From Bradyrhizobium liaoningense (GTDB lineage: Bacteria; Pseudomonadota; Alphaproteobacteria; Rhizobiales; Xanthobacteraceae): 64,000 nucleotides of DNA. The position numbers and the translations under genes were made by a program. Shown here piece after piece: positions 45,866 to 55,900 of this stretch. The stretch is from assembly GCF_018130955.1 (NCBI RefSeq), contig NZ_JAFCJM010000003.1, positions 62,001 to 126,000 on the forward strand, given 5' to 3'. Positions within the stretch are counted from its first letter, which is position 1. Every line of letters begins with the position of its first letter. The notes under the pieces were generated by a model. It was given only the letters and a program-made list of their open reading frames with translations. It was not told where the DNA came from and made no database searches.

Positions 45866-46690
45866 ATGAAGCGCATTGTGATGGGAATGGCGGCGGCGAT
45901 CTCGCTGCTCGCGACGGGTGCGATGGCTGCCGATCTGGCGCCGCGGCCTTATGTGAAGGCCCCGCCGGTGGTGGCTGCGGTCTACGATTGGACCGGCTTC
46001 TATATCGGCGGCAATATTGGCTATAGCTGGGGCCGCTCCCGCGATGACTCGACGCTGACCAACGGCGCAGGCACCGTGCTGTTTACGAGCAGTGATCGCG
46101 CCAACATGGACGGCGTGATTGGCGGCGCCCAGATCGGTTACAATTGGCAGGTGCAGAACTGGGTGTGGGGCCTCGAGGCCGACATCCAGGGCAGCGACCA
46201 GAAGGGCAGCCGCATCTTCACCTGTCCGACCGGCGTCTGTACGCCGCCCTTCGGCGTGATCGCGGTGTTCCCCGGACCGGCGGTTCCCGTTACGCTCGAC
46301 CAGAAGCTGACCTGGTTCGGAACGGTCCGCGGCCGCGTCGGCATCCTGGCCACGCCGACCGTCCTGTTCTATGCCACCGGCGGTCTGGCCTATGGCGAAG
46401 TCAAGACGACCGAGACCATCGGCGCGGCGGCTGCCGTGTTCTCCAACTCCGATACGCGCGTGGGCTACACGGTGGGCGCCGGCGTCGAAGGCGTGATCGG
46501 CGGCAACTGGACCGCCAAGCTCGAATATCTCTGGGTCGATCTCGGCCGTACCTCGGGTGCGTTCACCACCGCGATTCCTGCACTGGGCGGTGGCGTGCTG
46601 ACCAGCAACTACAGCTCGCGCATCACCGACAACATCCTGCGGGTGGGCGTGAACTATAAGTTCGGCGGCCCGGTGGTCGCAAAGTACTGA
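45866..46690 (+). CDS. Omp25/31-type outer-membrane beta-barrel protein
   Basis: Outer-membrane protein of 274 residues with a signal peptide (about 1-22). The linker DLAPRPYVKAPP and WTGFYIGGNIGYSWG are typical of rhizobial/Brucella Omp25-Omp31 family barrels. The terminal NYKFGGPVVAKY has the aromatic ending expected for outer-membrane insertion. GGAGGGG precedes ATG 45866. A strong terminator follows, so it is a single-gene unit; it serves as envelope structural protein or small porin. Confidence 0.92.
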   Translation: MKRIVMGMAAAISLLATGAMAADLAPRPYVKAPPVVAAVYDWTGFYIGGNIGYSWGRSRDDSTLTNGAGTVLFTSSDRANMDGVIGGAQIGYNWQVQNWVWGLEADIQGSDQKGSRIFTCPTGVCTPPFGVIAVFPGPAVPVTLDQKLTWFGTVRGRVGILATPTVLFYATGGLAYGEVKTTETIGAAAAVFSNSDTRVGYTVGAGVEGVIGGNWTAKLEYLWVDLGRTSGAFTTAIPALGGGVLTSNYSSRITDNILRVGVNYKFGGPVVAKY

Positions 46691-46713
46691 GCGGTTCTTC
46701 AATACAGTTTTGG

Positions 46714-46738
46714 AAAGCCCGGCCTCTGGCCGGGCTTT
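46714..46738 (+). terminator. Rho-independent terminator of the outer-membrane protein gene
   Basis: AAAGCCCGGCC and GGCCGGGCTTT form an 11-base stem with a TCT loop, 23 bases after the stop codon, with T-rich flank. Confidence 0.85.
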
Positions 46739-46842
46739 TCGCTTTCAGCGCACGGTTTGGCGGCTCAAGTCTCGCTGCGGCCGCCTAAGGTTGCGCGGAA
46801 GCATTGCCAATGGTCTAGTCCGCGCCTGGGTCGCAACCCGCG

Positions 46843-47647
46843 ATGCAACCGCGAGAGACTTTTGTGAAGACCATCAGCGTCGTGACGCCCTGCTACAATG
46901 AAGAGCTCAATGTCAGGGATTGCTATGACGCGGTTCGCCGTGTCTTCGACGAGCGCCTCCAGGGCTATCGCCGCGAGCACATCTTCTGCGACAACGCGTA
47001 CGACGATCGCACCGTGGACATTTTGCGGGAGATCGCGGCCGGCGATCCCAGCATTAAGATCATCATCAACGCCCGCAATTTTGGCCCGCTGCGCAACACC
47101 TTCAACGGCGTGATGGCGGCCGGCGGCGATGCCGTGCTGCTGTTCATGCCGGCGGATCTGCAGGACCCGCCCGAGCTGATCCCGGACTTCATGAAGCTGT
47201 GGGAGGGGCTACGAGATCGTCTACGGTATCCGGGCGGTGCGCGAGGAGGGCCGACTGATGCGCGGCATCCGCAATGCCTATTATCGCCTGCTGACGCGCT
47301 TTTCCGAAGTGAATGTGCCGCCCGGCGTCGGTGACTTCCAGCTCGTCGACCGGCGGGTGGTCGAGGCGATGCGGAGCGTCCGCGACAGCTATCCGTTCAT
47401 GCGCATGATGACCTTCGAATGCGGCGGCCGCTCGGTCGGCGTGCGTTATACCTGGCGCGAGCGCAAGAAAGGCTTTTCGAAGAACCGCGCCAGCGCGCTA
47501 ATCGACCAAGGCATCAACGGGCTGGTGTCGTTCACCACGGCGCCGGCTCGCTTCGGGCTGTTCGCGGGATTCCTGATTTCGGCCCTCAGCATCGGCTACG
47601 CCATCGTCAATTTCAACCCAATGGCGACAACGGTTTGGAGGAGCTGA
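46843..47647 (+). pseudogene. frameshifted family 2 glycosyltransferase
   Basis: The first part (46843 to about 47208) reads ISVVTPCYNEELNVRDCYDA and VLLFMPADLQDPPELIPDFM, a polyprenyl-phosphate-sugar type GT2. The frame then shifts at a GGGG run near 47206-47211; the second part continues in another frame with YEIVYGIRAVREEGRLMRGI. One extra G explains the break. The expected two C-terminal membrane helices are also incomplete: the frame stops after GYAIVNFNPMATTVWRS. Probably inactive, unless the shift is a sequencing error. The space 47648-47877 shows nothing. Confidence 0.8.
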
Positions 47648-47877
47648 TGATCCTGTGACTTTCGATAATTGGGGATTATTGCCGGCTAGCTCTCTGCCAG
47701 GTTAGGCCAACGGCAGATGCTGGATTCAGTAATTGTCCGGCGCGCAACACACACGGATCCTCCGTTCTATGCGTGCTCAGCTTTTCCACAGCCCGCGACG
47801 AGTAGCGCCTCGCGTTCGCGTTGAGCCACCAGCTATTGATAATTTGTCAGACCGCGCCAGCACCGCTTTGATGCGGC

Positions 47878-48291
47878 ATGGGCACGAAATCGCGCGAGTA
47901 CCTGTTTGCGACTACCGTTCGGGTCCTCGTTGAGCGCCCGAGGGACGCACGGAAAGACGCGGACGGCTTGGCGTGCCAGGCTTGGAATGCGCGAATGCTG
48001 GCCTTCCAGGGGCCTGCACAGCCGTCCCCAGCCCTCGGTGACGCGCTGAACGTTGGCTATCGCTATCTCGAGGTGAAGTGCCTCGGCTGCGACACGCATC
48101 AGACGGTCGCGCTCGACATTGTGCGACGTCCGAAGGCGACACCCGTTCACGAGCTCGAACGCTACATGCGTTGTCGGCAGTGCTCGGAGCTGCAAGGCCG
48201 TCCGTTCAAACGGAGCCATCTTGTGGCGCTGCGAATGAACAAGATCTCCGCATCCAATCCGCCGACGACGTGGTGGCCTGGAGAGCGTTGA
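47878..48291 (+). CDS. hypothetical zinc-ribbon-like protein
   Basis: Protein of 137 residues with two CxxC pairs (Cys68/Cys71 in CLGCDTHQT; Cys99/Cys102 in MRCRQCSEL), suggesting a structural zinc site. It ends in the tryptophan-rich tail PPTTWWPGER. I have no function to offer. The central and C-terminal parts look conserved-protein-like, while the first 35 residues are less convincing, and no good ribosome binding site precedes the ATG. A truncated or recombined N-terminus is possible. It lies among decaying genes. Confidence 0.55.
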   Translation: MGTKSREYLFATTVRVLVERPRDARKDADGLACQAWNARMLAFQGPAQPSPALGDALNVGYRYLEVKCLGCDTHQTVALDIVRRPKATPVHELERYMRCRQCSELQGRPFKRSHLVALRMNKISASNPPTTWWPGER

Positions 48292-48423
48292 TCGGCAGCA
48301 TCTGCTGCGGTTTTGAAAACCCGTGTATTGCACCTTTTCCTGTTTCGATTTTCGCTGTTTCGCGCGGCTTCGTCGTTCTGCACCGCTGCATTGGTGCCTG
48401 TTTTTGTGCCTGACGCGCGACGG

Positions 48424-48562
48424 CCGTCGTGGTTGTCATCGGCGACAAGCCCGGGGAGCGCTATATCACCCTTGGGGAAGGCGCGGGGCGTTCCAGCGGT
48501 TTAAGTTCACTGAGGACCAGGCACGCAAGATACGGCGCGAGCTGAACTCGCGGCTAGATTGA
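48424..48562 (+). pseudogene. remnant of a small protein gene in several frames
   Basis: Plausible protein pieces appear in successive frames: VVVIGDKPGERYITLGEG (about 48424-48480) and then KFTEDQARKIRRELNSRLD ending in TGA at 48560-48562. This suggests one short gene broken by small indels. Evidence is only coding-like character, so confidence is low. No other gene is seen in 48292-48553. Confidence 0.3.
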
Positions 48563-49798
48563 GGTTTCAGCAGCGCTCTTCGTTGCGCGTGGTGCCGCCG
48601 ATGCGGCGAACTGCATGGCATATCCGATGAAGAAGAACAGCGGGTAGTCCCGGCTGACGCGCCCATGCGCCATGCTCATCAGAACAAGAAATGACAGCGC
48701 GAACAGGCCAAACCGTGCCCGTTCATCACTCATAGCACGCGCCAGCCGAACGAACGCCATTGCGATCAGAAATACGAATAGGCCTGCGGCGGGCCATCCG
48801 AATTCGAGCGCAACTTGGAGAACATCGTTATGAACCTCGTTTTCAGGATAGCAGGTATGCTTCATGAAGCCGTCCAGCCCGATTCCGGTAAGATCATTCG
48901 ACCCGAGAATGAGCCTTAGCCAATCCCTATAAAGGGTTTTGCGAACCTCTATCGAGTTGAACAATTCGATGTGCGCGCAATTCGGGTCAATTGGGGCACC
49001 GGAGCGGATAGAGTATGCGGCCATCCCACCGAATTTTAGTGCCGTGGATAGTCTCGAAACCTGTCCGATTGCAATTGCAGCGACAAGCATGAGCCCAGCG
49101 ATAATAATTCGTCGCCTGATCGCCCACGAGCGAGCAACCGCAAGAACTGCCCCCGCACCGAGCGCGGCAACAAACGTAAATCGCACCATAGCCGCGGCAT
49201 AGATAGCCGCCAGCGCCGCGATCAGCGCCGCGACCCGCCAATCCATTGCGATTTTCTCTTGCACAAGGAGCATGCCGACCGCGAGCACGTACGGCAACAT
49301 GAATTGCGTTGGCGCCGCTGCCAGTTCGCCAAACACCTCCGGTTTGCCAAGCGGGCTGATGTTGCCATTCAAGAATGCCGTCAGCACGGCGATGCAGCCA
49401 ATAGTGGCAATAGCTAACGTAACCGTCGGAAAAATCGAATCCAGAACGGAGATCTTGAACAAGCGGCCCGCCGGATAGCACAGCAGCGCCAGAGCCAGTA
49501 GCACGAGCTCCCGAAAGTCTGGCAGGGGATGCAGAGCCACGGAAAGAGCGACGTACCCCGCGAATGCCACGAAGCAGAAATCGCAGAAATCGTGCTCGAT
49601 GCTCCGGCAGTCCGCGACCAGGAAGAGGCCCGCTGTGGAAAGGATCAGAATGGTAGCCGTCGTGCCAGACCCGCCGGCCAAGAGGCCGTGCGCGAGTACC
49701 AAAATCGAACTGCTCGAAGCAAAGATTGCAAGCGCCAGCCAGCGCCATCTATCTCGGAAAACCATTTTGTCTGCGCAGCCCCCAGCGCATCCAGACAT
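48554..49798 (-). CDS. O-antigen ligase-like membrane protein
   Basis: Membrane protein of 414 residues with about ten hydrophobic segments. The periplasmic loop region carries VHNDVLQVALEFGWPAAGLF, the H-N-x5-E-x-G type motif of WaaL/O-antigen polymerase families. It should join or polymerise surface glycans. The start is uncertain (49798, 49765 or 49846), and no strong ribosome binding site is seen. Codons look richer in A/T than in neighbouring genes, suggesting acquired DNA. It faces the damaged glycosyltransferase region on both sides. Confidence 0.75.
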   Translation of the reverse strand: MSGCAGGCADKMVFRDRWRWLALAIFASSSSILVLAHGLLAGGSGTTATILILSTAGLFLVADCRSIEHDFCDFCFVAFAGYVALSVALHPLPDFRELVLLALALLCYPAGRLFKISVLDSIFPTVTLAIATIGCIAVLTAFLNGNISPLGKPEVFGELAAAPTQFMLPYVLAVGMLLVQEKIAMDWRVAALIAALAAIYAAAMVRFTFVAALGAGAVLAVARSWAIRRRIIIAGLMLVAAIAIGQVSRLSTALKFGGMAAYSIRSGAPIDPNCAHIELFNSIEVRKTLYRDWLRLILGSNDLTGIGLDGFMKHTCYPENEVHNDVLQVALEFGWPAAGLFVFLIAMAFVRLARAMSDERARFGLFALSFLVLMSMAHGRVSRDYPLFFFIGYAMQFAASAAPRATKSAAETSI

Positions 49799-49889
49799 AT
49801 TTGAAAATGTGTATACACGTCTTGCACAACCAACCGGATAGCGCAAGCACGGCGCGGGCTTGTCTGTTGATGCCCGCGCTGGCGCCGCT

Positions 49890-50417
49890 GGCCCGCCCCG
49901 ATGCAGTCCAAGGACGCCATCGCGATGGCGCGCGAATGCAGCGAGCGGCTCGGGACACGCTTGCCTCGCTCAAACAGTGCCTGACCAGCGCCGCGCACGC
50001 CCTGAAAGCCTTTTCGGACCGCGGCTCGCTGGAGCCGGCGACCGCGGTCGAGGTACACCGGCTGATCGCGCTGCTCGCGGATCGTCTCGCTCAGCTGCCA
50101 GAGGCGCTCTGTCACGGCGAGTTCAGACCGAAGAACATCATACTCCAGGGAACCGAGCCGCGCCTCGTTTACTGGGAAGACGCGTTCGGTGGTGTCAGCG
50201 GCTACGACTCTCTCTACTGGGTGACCATTCTCGAAAACCGTCCGTTCTTGCAAACGGCCGCCTTCGGCCAAACCGGTCTCGCGCCGGACGTCGAGCGTGC
50301 AATCCTCGCGCTCGTCGTCCTGCTCAAATCCTATCTCGCGGTCTTGTCAGGCGCGCATCTGAAGCTGCGGTGCCGGCTCAGGTCCGCATCGCCGAGATTC
50401 TCGAGCTGCCGGGCTGA
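49890..50417 (+). pseudogene. phosphotransferase (APH/choline kinase-like) remnant
   Basis: The frame includes LPEALCHGEFRPKNIILQG, a Brenner-type HG(E)xxxxN catalytic loop with Glu in place of the usual Asp, followed by LVYWEDAFGG. The N-terminal lobe is missing. Near 50355 the reading frame breaks; a one-base change would restore AAVPAQVRIAEILELPG and the stop at 50415-50417. It is probably an inactive fragment of a polysaccharide-cluster kinase. It abuts the rfbG remnant end to end. Confidence 0.6.
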
Positions 50418-50779
50418 TCATGCCGCTTGCGCGGCGCCGGCAATCTGATCGAGCGAAAATTTGCGCAGATCCCGGCCCTTGCCCAAGCGCCTTGTACCAG
50501 TCGACAGTCAGCCGAAGTCCCTGGTCCAGATCGAGCCGCGGCGCCAAGCCGAGCCGCGTGCGTGCCTTGTCGCAATCGAGCCTGAGATAGGCGGCTTCAT
50601 GCGGATGCGGGCCGCCATCGCCGGTCCAGCGCGCGCCATCACCCCACAGCGCGATCAGACGGTCGACGAAAGTGCGGACCGGCACCTCGCTTGCGGGGTC
50701 GGGTCCGAAATTCCAGCCGCCACTGAAGCCCGGGTCGTCCGCCAGCCGCTCGATCAGCGTCAGATAGCCTAGCCAGGGC
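50418..50779 (-). pseudogene. rfbG: CDP-glucose 4,6-dehydratase C-terminal fragment
   Basis: Minus-strand translation gives GYLTLIERLADDPGFSGGWNFGPDP, then VPVRTFVDRLIALWGDG and HPHEAAYLRLDCDKAR, matching the C-terminal part of RfbG-type short-chain dehydratases. The N-terminal two thirds are absent. Near 50475 an extra G shifts the frame; correcting it yields GRDLRKFSLDQIAGAAQAA and a stop at 50418-50420. The 5' end is fused to an rfbF fragment. RfbG makes CDP-4-keto-6-deoxyglucose for dideoxysugars of O-antigen. Confidence 0.75.
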
Positions 50780-50933
50780 AGATCACGAAATCATGGAAGC
50801 CGTGATGGCCGTAAATCTTCATGATGTGCCACAGGATGGGCCGGCCGCCGATCTCGACCATCGGTTTCGGCCGTTTACTGGTCTCTTCGGCAATTCGGGT
50901 GCCAAGACCGCCCGTGAGGATCACGACTTTCAT
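50769..50933 (-). pseudogene. rfbF: glucose-1-phosphate cytidylyltransferase N-terminal fragment
   Basis: From ATG at 50933 the product reads [20 protein letters not shown], then [20 protein letters not shown], the nucleotide-binding start of RfbF-type cytidylyltransferases. It is cut after 54 residues at TAG (50769-50771), where the sequence joins the rfbG C-terminal part. RfbF and RfbG act in sequence, and this looks like one internal deletion removing the rfbF 3' and rfbG 5' portions. Confidence 0.8.
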
Positions 50934-50972
50934 AGATCAGCTCCCACGGGCATGTTCGCCTCACGCGTGTCC

Positions 50973-51100
50973 TAAAGCGCGATCAGTTTAGAGATCGTCA
51001 TCGCGCTTTATCTCCTTGTTTGAGCAAGATCTCCGCGCGAACGCGTTCCGCGTTCTTCGCGAGGGAGAACCGCTGCACACTCTTCCGGATCGCGCTCTAG
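50973..51100. repeat. dispersed palindromic repeat
   Basis: AAAGCGCGAT...ATCGCGCTTT arms near 50974-51010, followed by a second unit ending TCCGGATCGCGCTCTAG. This resembles an intergenic element frequent in Bradyrhizobium-like genomes and fills the gap between the rfbF remnant and the CoA-transferase gene. Confidence 0.65.
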
Positions 51101-51130
51101 CACCGAACCACGGGAGGCGCCTGGCCCGGA

Positions 51131-52324
51131 TCACACCACCTTGGCCTGCTTGAGCGCTGCGATCTCGTTTGTGGCAAAGCCGAACTCAGCCAACACTTCT
51201 TCCGTCTGCTCGCCGAATTCCGGCGGCCGCGCCACCATCTTGCTCGGGGTGCGCGACAGCGACACGGGCTGGCCAACCAGGCGGATGTGACGGTCCTCCG
51301 CGTTCGGCACGTCCTGCGCGATGCCGAGATGTTTGACCTGCGTGTCTTCGAACATCTGGTCGATGGCGTAGATCGGGCCGCAGGGCACGCCGGCGTCGTT
51401 CAATTCCTTCACCCAGGTCTCGGTGGATTTCGTCACGGTGCACGCTTCGATCGCCGCGTTCAGCGCATCGCGGTTCTTTGAGCGTGCCGGTGCCGTCGCA
51501 TAATCGGGATTGGTGACGAGCTCCGGGGCGCCGATGGCCTGCGCGCAGCGTTCCCAGATGCGTCCACCCGTGGTGGCGATGTTGATGTAGCCGTCGGAGG
51601 TCTTGAACACGCCGGTCGGGATCGAGGTCGGGTGGTTGTTGCCGGCCTGTTTCGCGACGTCCCTCTCCATCAGCCAGCGCGCGGCCTGGAAGTCGAGCAT
51701 GAAGATCTGCGCCTGCAACAGCGAGGTCTGCACCCATTGGCCCTTGCCGGAGACGTCGCGCTCGAGCAGTGCGGTGAGGATGCCGATGGCGCAGAATAAT
51801 CCGGCGGTGAGGTCGGCAACGGGAATGCCGACCCGCATCGGTCCCTGGCCCGGCGCGCCCGTGATCGACATCAGCCCACCCATGCCCTGCGCGATCTGAT
51901 CGAAGCCGGGCCGCTTGTGGTAGGGGCCGTCCTGGCCGAAGCCGGAGATGCTGCCATAGACGAGGCGCGGGTTGATCTTGGCGAGGCTCTCATAGTCGAT
52001 GCCGAGCTTCGTCTTCACGTCGGGGCGAAAATTCTCGACCACGACGTCGGCCTTGGCGGCGAGGCGCTTGAAGACCTCCAGACCCCTTGGGTCCTTCAGG
52101 TTGAGGGTCATGGCCCGCTTGTTGCGGTGCAGGTTCTGGAAGTCCGAGCCCTGCCGGGGACCGCCGGGCTGCTCGCCGCCGGAATCCTCCGTCAGCGCGT
52201 CGATCTTGATGACGTTGGCGCCCCAGTCCGCGAGCTGCCGCACGCAAGTCGGGCCGGACCGGACGCGCGTCAGATCGAGCACGGTGAAGCGCGAGAGGGC
52301 TTCCGAGGCATGCGGAAAGGGCAT
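51131..52324 (-). CDS. CaiB/BaiF family CoA-transferase
   Basis: Class III CoA-transferase of 397 residues. It has the N-terminal LDLTRVRSGPTCVRQLADWG, the nucleotide-binding NLKDPRGLEVFKRL, and the catalytic Asp region in the segment following VADLTAGLFCAIG. These enzymes move CoA between carboxylic acids (formyl-CoA:oxalate and similar pairs). The substrate is unknown. Monocistronic here, with a repeat element behind it. The gap 52325-52497 shows nothing. Confidence 0.88.
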   Translation of the reverse strand: MPFPHASEALSRFTVLDLTRVRSGPTCVRQLADWGANVIKIDALTEDSGGEQPGGPRQGSDFQNLHRNKRAMTLNLKDPRGLEVFKRLAAKADVVVENFRPDVKTKLGIDYESLAKINPRLVYGSISGFGQDGPYHKRPGFDQIAQGMGGLMSITGAPGQGPMRVGIPVADLTAGLFCAIGILTALLERDVSGKGQWVQTSLLQAQIFMLDFQAARWLMERDVAKQAGNNHPTSIPTGVFKTSDGYINIATTGGRIWERCAQAIGAPELVTNPDYATAPARSKNRDALNAAIEACTVTKSTETWVKELNDAGVPCGPIYAIDQMFEDTQVKHLGIAQDVPNAEDRHIRLVGQPVSLSRTPSKMVARPPEFGEQTEEVLAEFGFATNEIAALKQAKVV

Positions 52325-52497
52325 TTTTGGATGGCTCCAGGGCGGACTTTTGCGCTACCATAGTGCTGAAAAAAGATGCGGCAACCGCGTTGACGCAGGT
52401 TGCACCTTGCAAATCCAGGGCTTGCCAAACCGAAGGCCTGCGTTGGTCCGCAGGGTCCGGTTTCGCCGGGTTGCGGGACAGGGTCTAAGGACAAGGT

Positions 52498-52797
52498 CTA
52501 GCGCGACAGGCGTTTCAGCTCGGCGCGGGCCTTCTCGGCGAGCGGATCGTCGCCGTGGCGCGCGATGAACAGCTCGAACGCCTCGGCCGTCCCCTTGCGG
52601 CGGGCAAGCTCGTACTCTTCGGCGACCGCGATGGCGGGATCGCGGGCAGGGGGAACGGAGCGCGCCGGTGCCTTGCCGGTCTCGTCCGCTTGGGCCTTCC
52701 TTGCCATGATGGAGCACTCCTCGGGAAGCAACTGATCCACGCTCGCGAGCGCGACCACGGCGCCCGAAACAGCGGCGGCAAGGCGGAGCAGGCTCAT
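52498..52797 (-). CDS. small hypothetical protein
   Basis: Product of 99 residues. The first 27 are hydrophobic and could be a signal or anchor (MSLLRLAAAVSGAVVALAS); the rest is charged and helical, ending EKARAELKRLSR. The ATG at 52797 has a strong GGAGGA 6 bases upstream. An internal ATG at 52707 (MARKAQADETGK), preceded by GGAG, would give a 69-residue soluble form. I do not recognise a family. Upstream (52798-52980) is an A/T-richer stretch before the metallopeptidase. Confidence 0.6.
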   Translation of the reverse strand: MSLLRLAAAVSGAVVALASVDQLLPEECSIMARKAQADETGKAPARSVPPARDPAIAVAEEYELARRKGTAEAFELFIARHGDDPLAEKARAELKRLSR

Positions 52798-52980
52798 GGT
52801 TCCTCCAGATCGCTCAGCCCAGTTCCGCGATTCGCGTAAACAGGCAATTTTCGCTTAACAAGTCGTTATCGAAGGCGCATATCGCAAGCTGCCCAAATTA
52901 AACCAAACGTATCACACTAAGGCTAGAATCGCTGCCGCATTCGAATTGGACTATGCGCGACGTATTCTTGGAGACGTTAC

Positions 52981-55900
52981 TTGGCCACCGCCGTCTATGC
53001 CAGCGCTACGAATAATGCGGAGATCGATGGGCTGCTCGGCGGTACCAAATGGTCCGGCACGATCACCTACAGCTTCCCGGATTCGCCCAGCGACTATTCG
53101 GCGAGCTACAACGGCAACGGCGAGCCGACCGGCTCCGGCTTCGCGCAGGCGCCGAGCCAAATGCAGTCGGCGATCGTCTACGCCGTCGGGCTGATCAACA
53201 GCTACACCAACGCCAACATCCAGTACGCCGGCACCAACGGTGCCGACATCATGGTGGCGCAGTCGCCGGCGGCCAATCCGACCTCCTACGCCTACTATCC
53301 CTCGAGCTATGCCTCCGGTGGAGATATCTGGTTCGGAACTGCCTATAACTATTCGCTGGCCTCGCTCGGCAACTACTACTTCGCAACTGCGCTGCACGAG
53401 CTCGGCCATGCCGTCGGCCTGAAGCACAGCCAGGAGACCGGTGGCGTTTCCAACGTCGCGGTGCCCAGCGCGCATGACGACAGCGAATACACCATCATGA
53501 GCTATCGCAGCTATGTCGGTGCGCCGCTGACCGGCTACACGGCCGAGTCCTACGGGTTTTCGCAAACCTATATGGCGAACGACATCCTCGCGCTGCAGAC
53601 GCTCTACGGCGCGAACTATTCGACCCAGAGCGGCAATACCGTCTACACTTGGAGCCCGACCACCGGTCAGGAGTTCATCAACGGCGTCGGACAGCTTGCC
53701 CCGGGCGGCGGCGCCGGCGGCTCGGCCAACCGCATTTTCGAAACGGTCTGGGACGGCGGCGGCGTCGACACCTACGATCTGTCGAACTACGCGACGAACC
53801 TGTCGCTCAACCTCAATCCGGGCGCGGCGTCGGTATTCTCCTCGACGCAGATCGCCTATCTCGGCAACGGCCACTACGCTTCGGGCAACGTCTACAACGC
53901 CTATGTCTACAACAACGACGCGCGCTCCTACATCGACAACGCCATCGGCGGCTCCGGCAGCGACACCATCATAGGCAACGTGATCGCGAACGTCCTGAAC
54001 GGCGGCGGTGGCAACGACACCATCACGGGCGGCGGCGGCAACGACACGATCGTCGGCGGCTCCGGCACCGACACCGCGGTGTATTCCGGCAGCAGGGCGA
54101 GTTACGCGGTCAGCTACAACTCGGCCACGCAGGTCTTCACGCTGATCGATCAGCGGTCCAGCACGCCCGACGGCACCGATACCGTGTCGAGCATCGAGTC
54201 TTTCCAATTCGCCGACGGCACGATCTCGAGCGCGACGCTGATCAGCCAGCTCGCCCCGGTCGTGATCGAGGCGATCGGCGACACCAGCCTGGTGCAGTCC
54301 AACGGCTATTACCTGCTTAATCCAACGGCCGGAGGGACCGGACCGACGATGAAGAATGGCGGCGCGCCCTTGCCGGTCGGACAGTTTTCCGCGCTCACGG
54401 CGATCGGTGCCGAGCAGACCGGAAGCGGGTACGACGTCGCATGGAAAGCCCTGAACGCCGATCAGTACACGGTGTGGACCACCGACTCCAACGGCAACAT
54501 GCAGTTGATGATCCTAGCGGCGGTCTCGGGGACCAGCTACGAGCTGGAATCGATCGAGACCACCTTTCACCAGGACCTCAACGGCGACGGCACGATCGGC
54601 GTGGTGACGCGCGTCATCGAGTCCGCGGGAACGACCACCCTCACGCAGATCGCCAACAACTACTACCTCTACCAGTCCGGCGTGGGGCCCACGCTGAAAT
54701 ACAACATTGTGCCGGTCATTGCCGGTCAGTTCGCGCCCTACACCCCGGTCGCGGCGGAGCACACCGCGGGCGGCTACGAGGTCGCGTGGAAGGACTCTAG
54801 CACAAATCAATTCGTGATCTGGGATACCGATGCAAATGGCAATCGCCTTTCCTTCGCCGTGTACGCCGGGAGCAGCACGACGCTGGAGTCGTTTGAGACG
54901 ACCTTCCAGCAAGACCTGAACGGGGACGGCGTCGTTGGCGTTCCTGTGAGCGCCGCGATCGAGACGTACGGGGCGACCGCCCTGGTGCAGACCGGCAACA
55001 ACTACTTCCTAAATCCAACCGCTGCGGGCTCCGGTCCGTCGCTGAAATTGGCCGGCGTGTCGGTTGTAGCCGGTCAGTTCTCGCCTTACACGCCGATCGC
55101 GGCGGAACAGACGGCAAGCGGCTACGAGATCGCCTGGAAGGATGCCGGCACAAATCAGTTCGTGATCTGGGATACCGATGCGAATGGCAATCGCCTTTCC
55201 TTCGCCCTGTACGACGGGAGCAGCACGACGTTGGAGTCGTTTGAGACCAGCTTCCATCAGGACCTGAATGGTGACGGCAGCATCGGCGTTCCCGCCGGCT
55301 CCACCGTGATTGAGGCGTATGGCACAACCGCGCTGGTGCAGACCGGCAACAACTACTTCCTCAATCCAACCGCTGGGGGTTCCGGTCCGTCGCTGAAATT
55401 GGGCGGCGTGGCGGTCGTCGCCGGTCAGTTCTCGCCTTACACGCCGATCGCTGCGGAACAGACGGCGAGCGGCTACGAGATCGCCTGGAAGGATGCTGGC
55501 ACAAATCAGTTCGTGATCTGGGATACCGATGCGAATGGCAATCGCCTTTCCTTCGCCGTGTACGCCGGGAGCAGCACGACGTTGGAGTCGGTTGAGACCA
55601 GCTTCCGTCAGGACTTGAATGGTGACGGCAGCATCGGCGTTCCCGCCAGCTCCACCGTGATTGAGGCGTATAGCTCGACCGCGCTGGTGCAGAGCGGCAG
55701 CAACTACCTCCTCAATCCAACCGCTGGGGGTTCCGGTCCGTCGCTGAAATTGGGCGGCGTGGCGGTCGTCGCCGGTCAGTTCTCGCCTTATACCCCGATC
55801 GGGGCGGAACAGACGGCAAGCGGCTACGAGATCGCCTGGAAGGATGCCGGCGCAAATCAATTCGTGATCTGGGATACCGATTCGAACGGCAACCGTCTCT

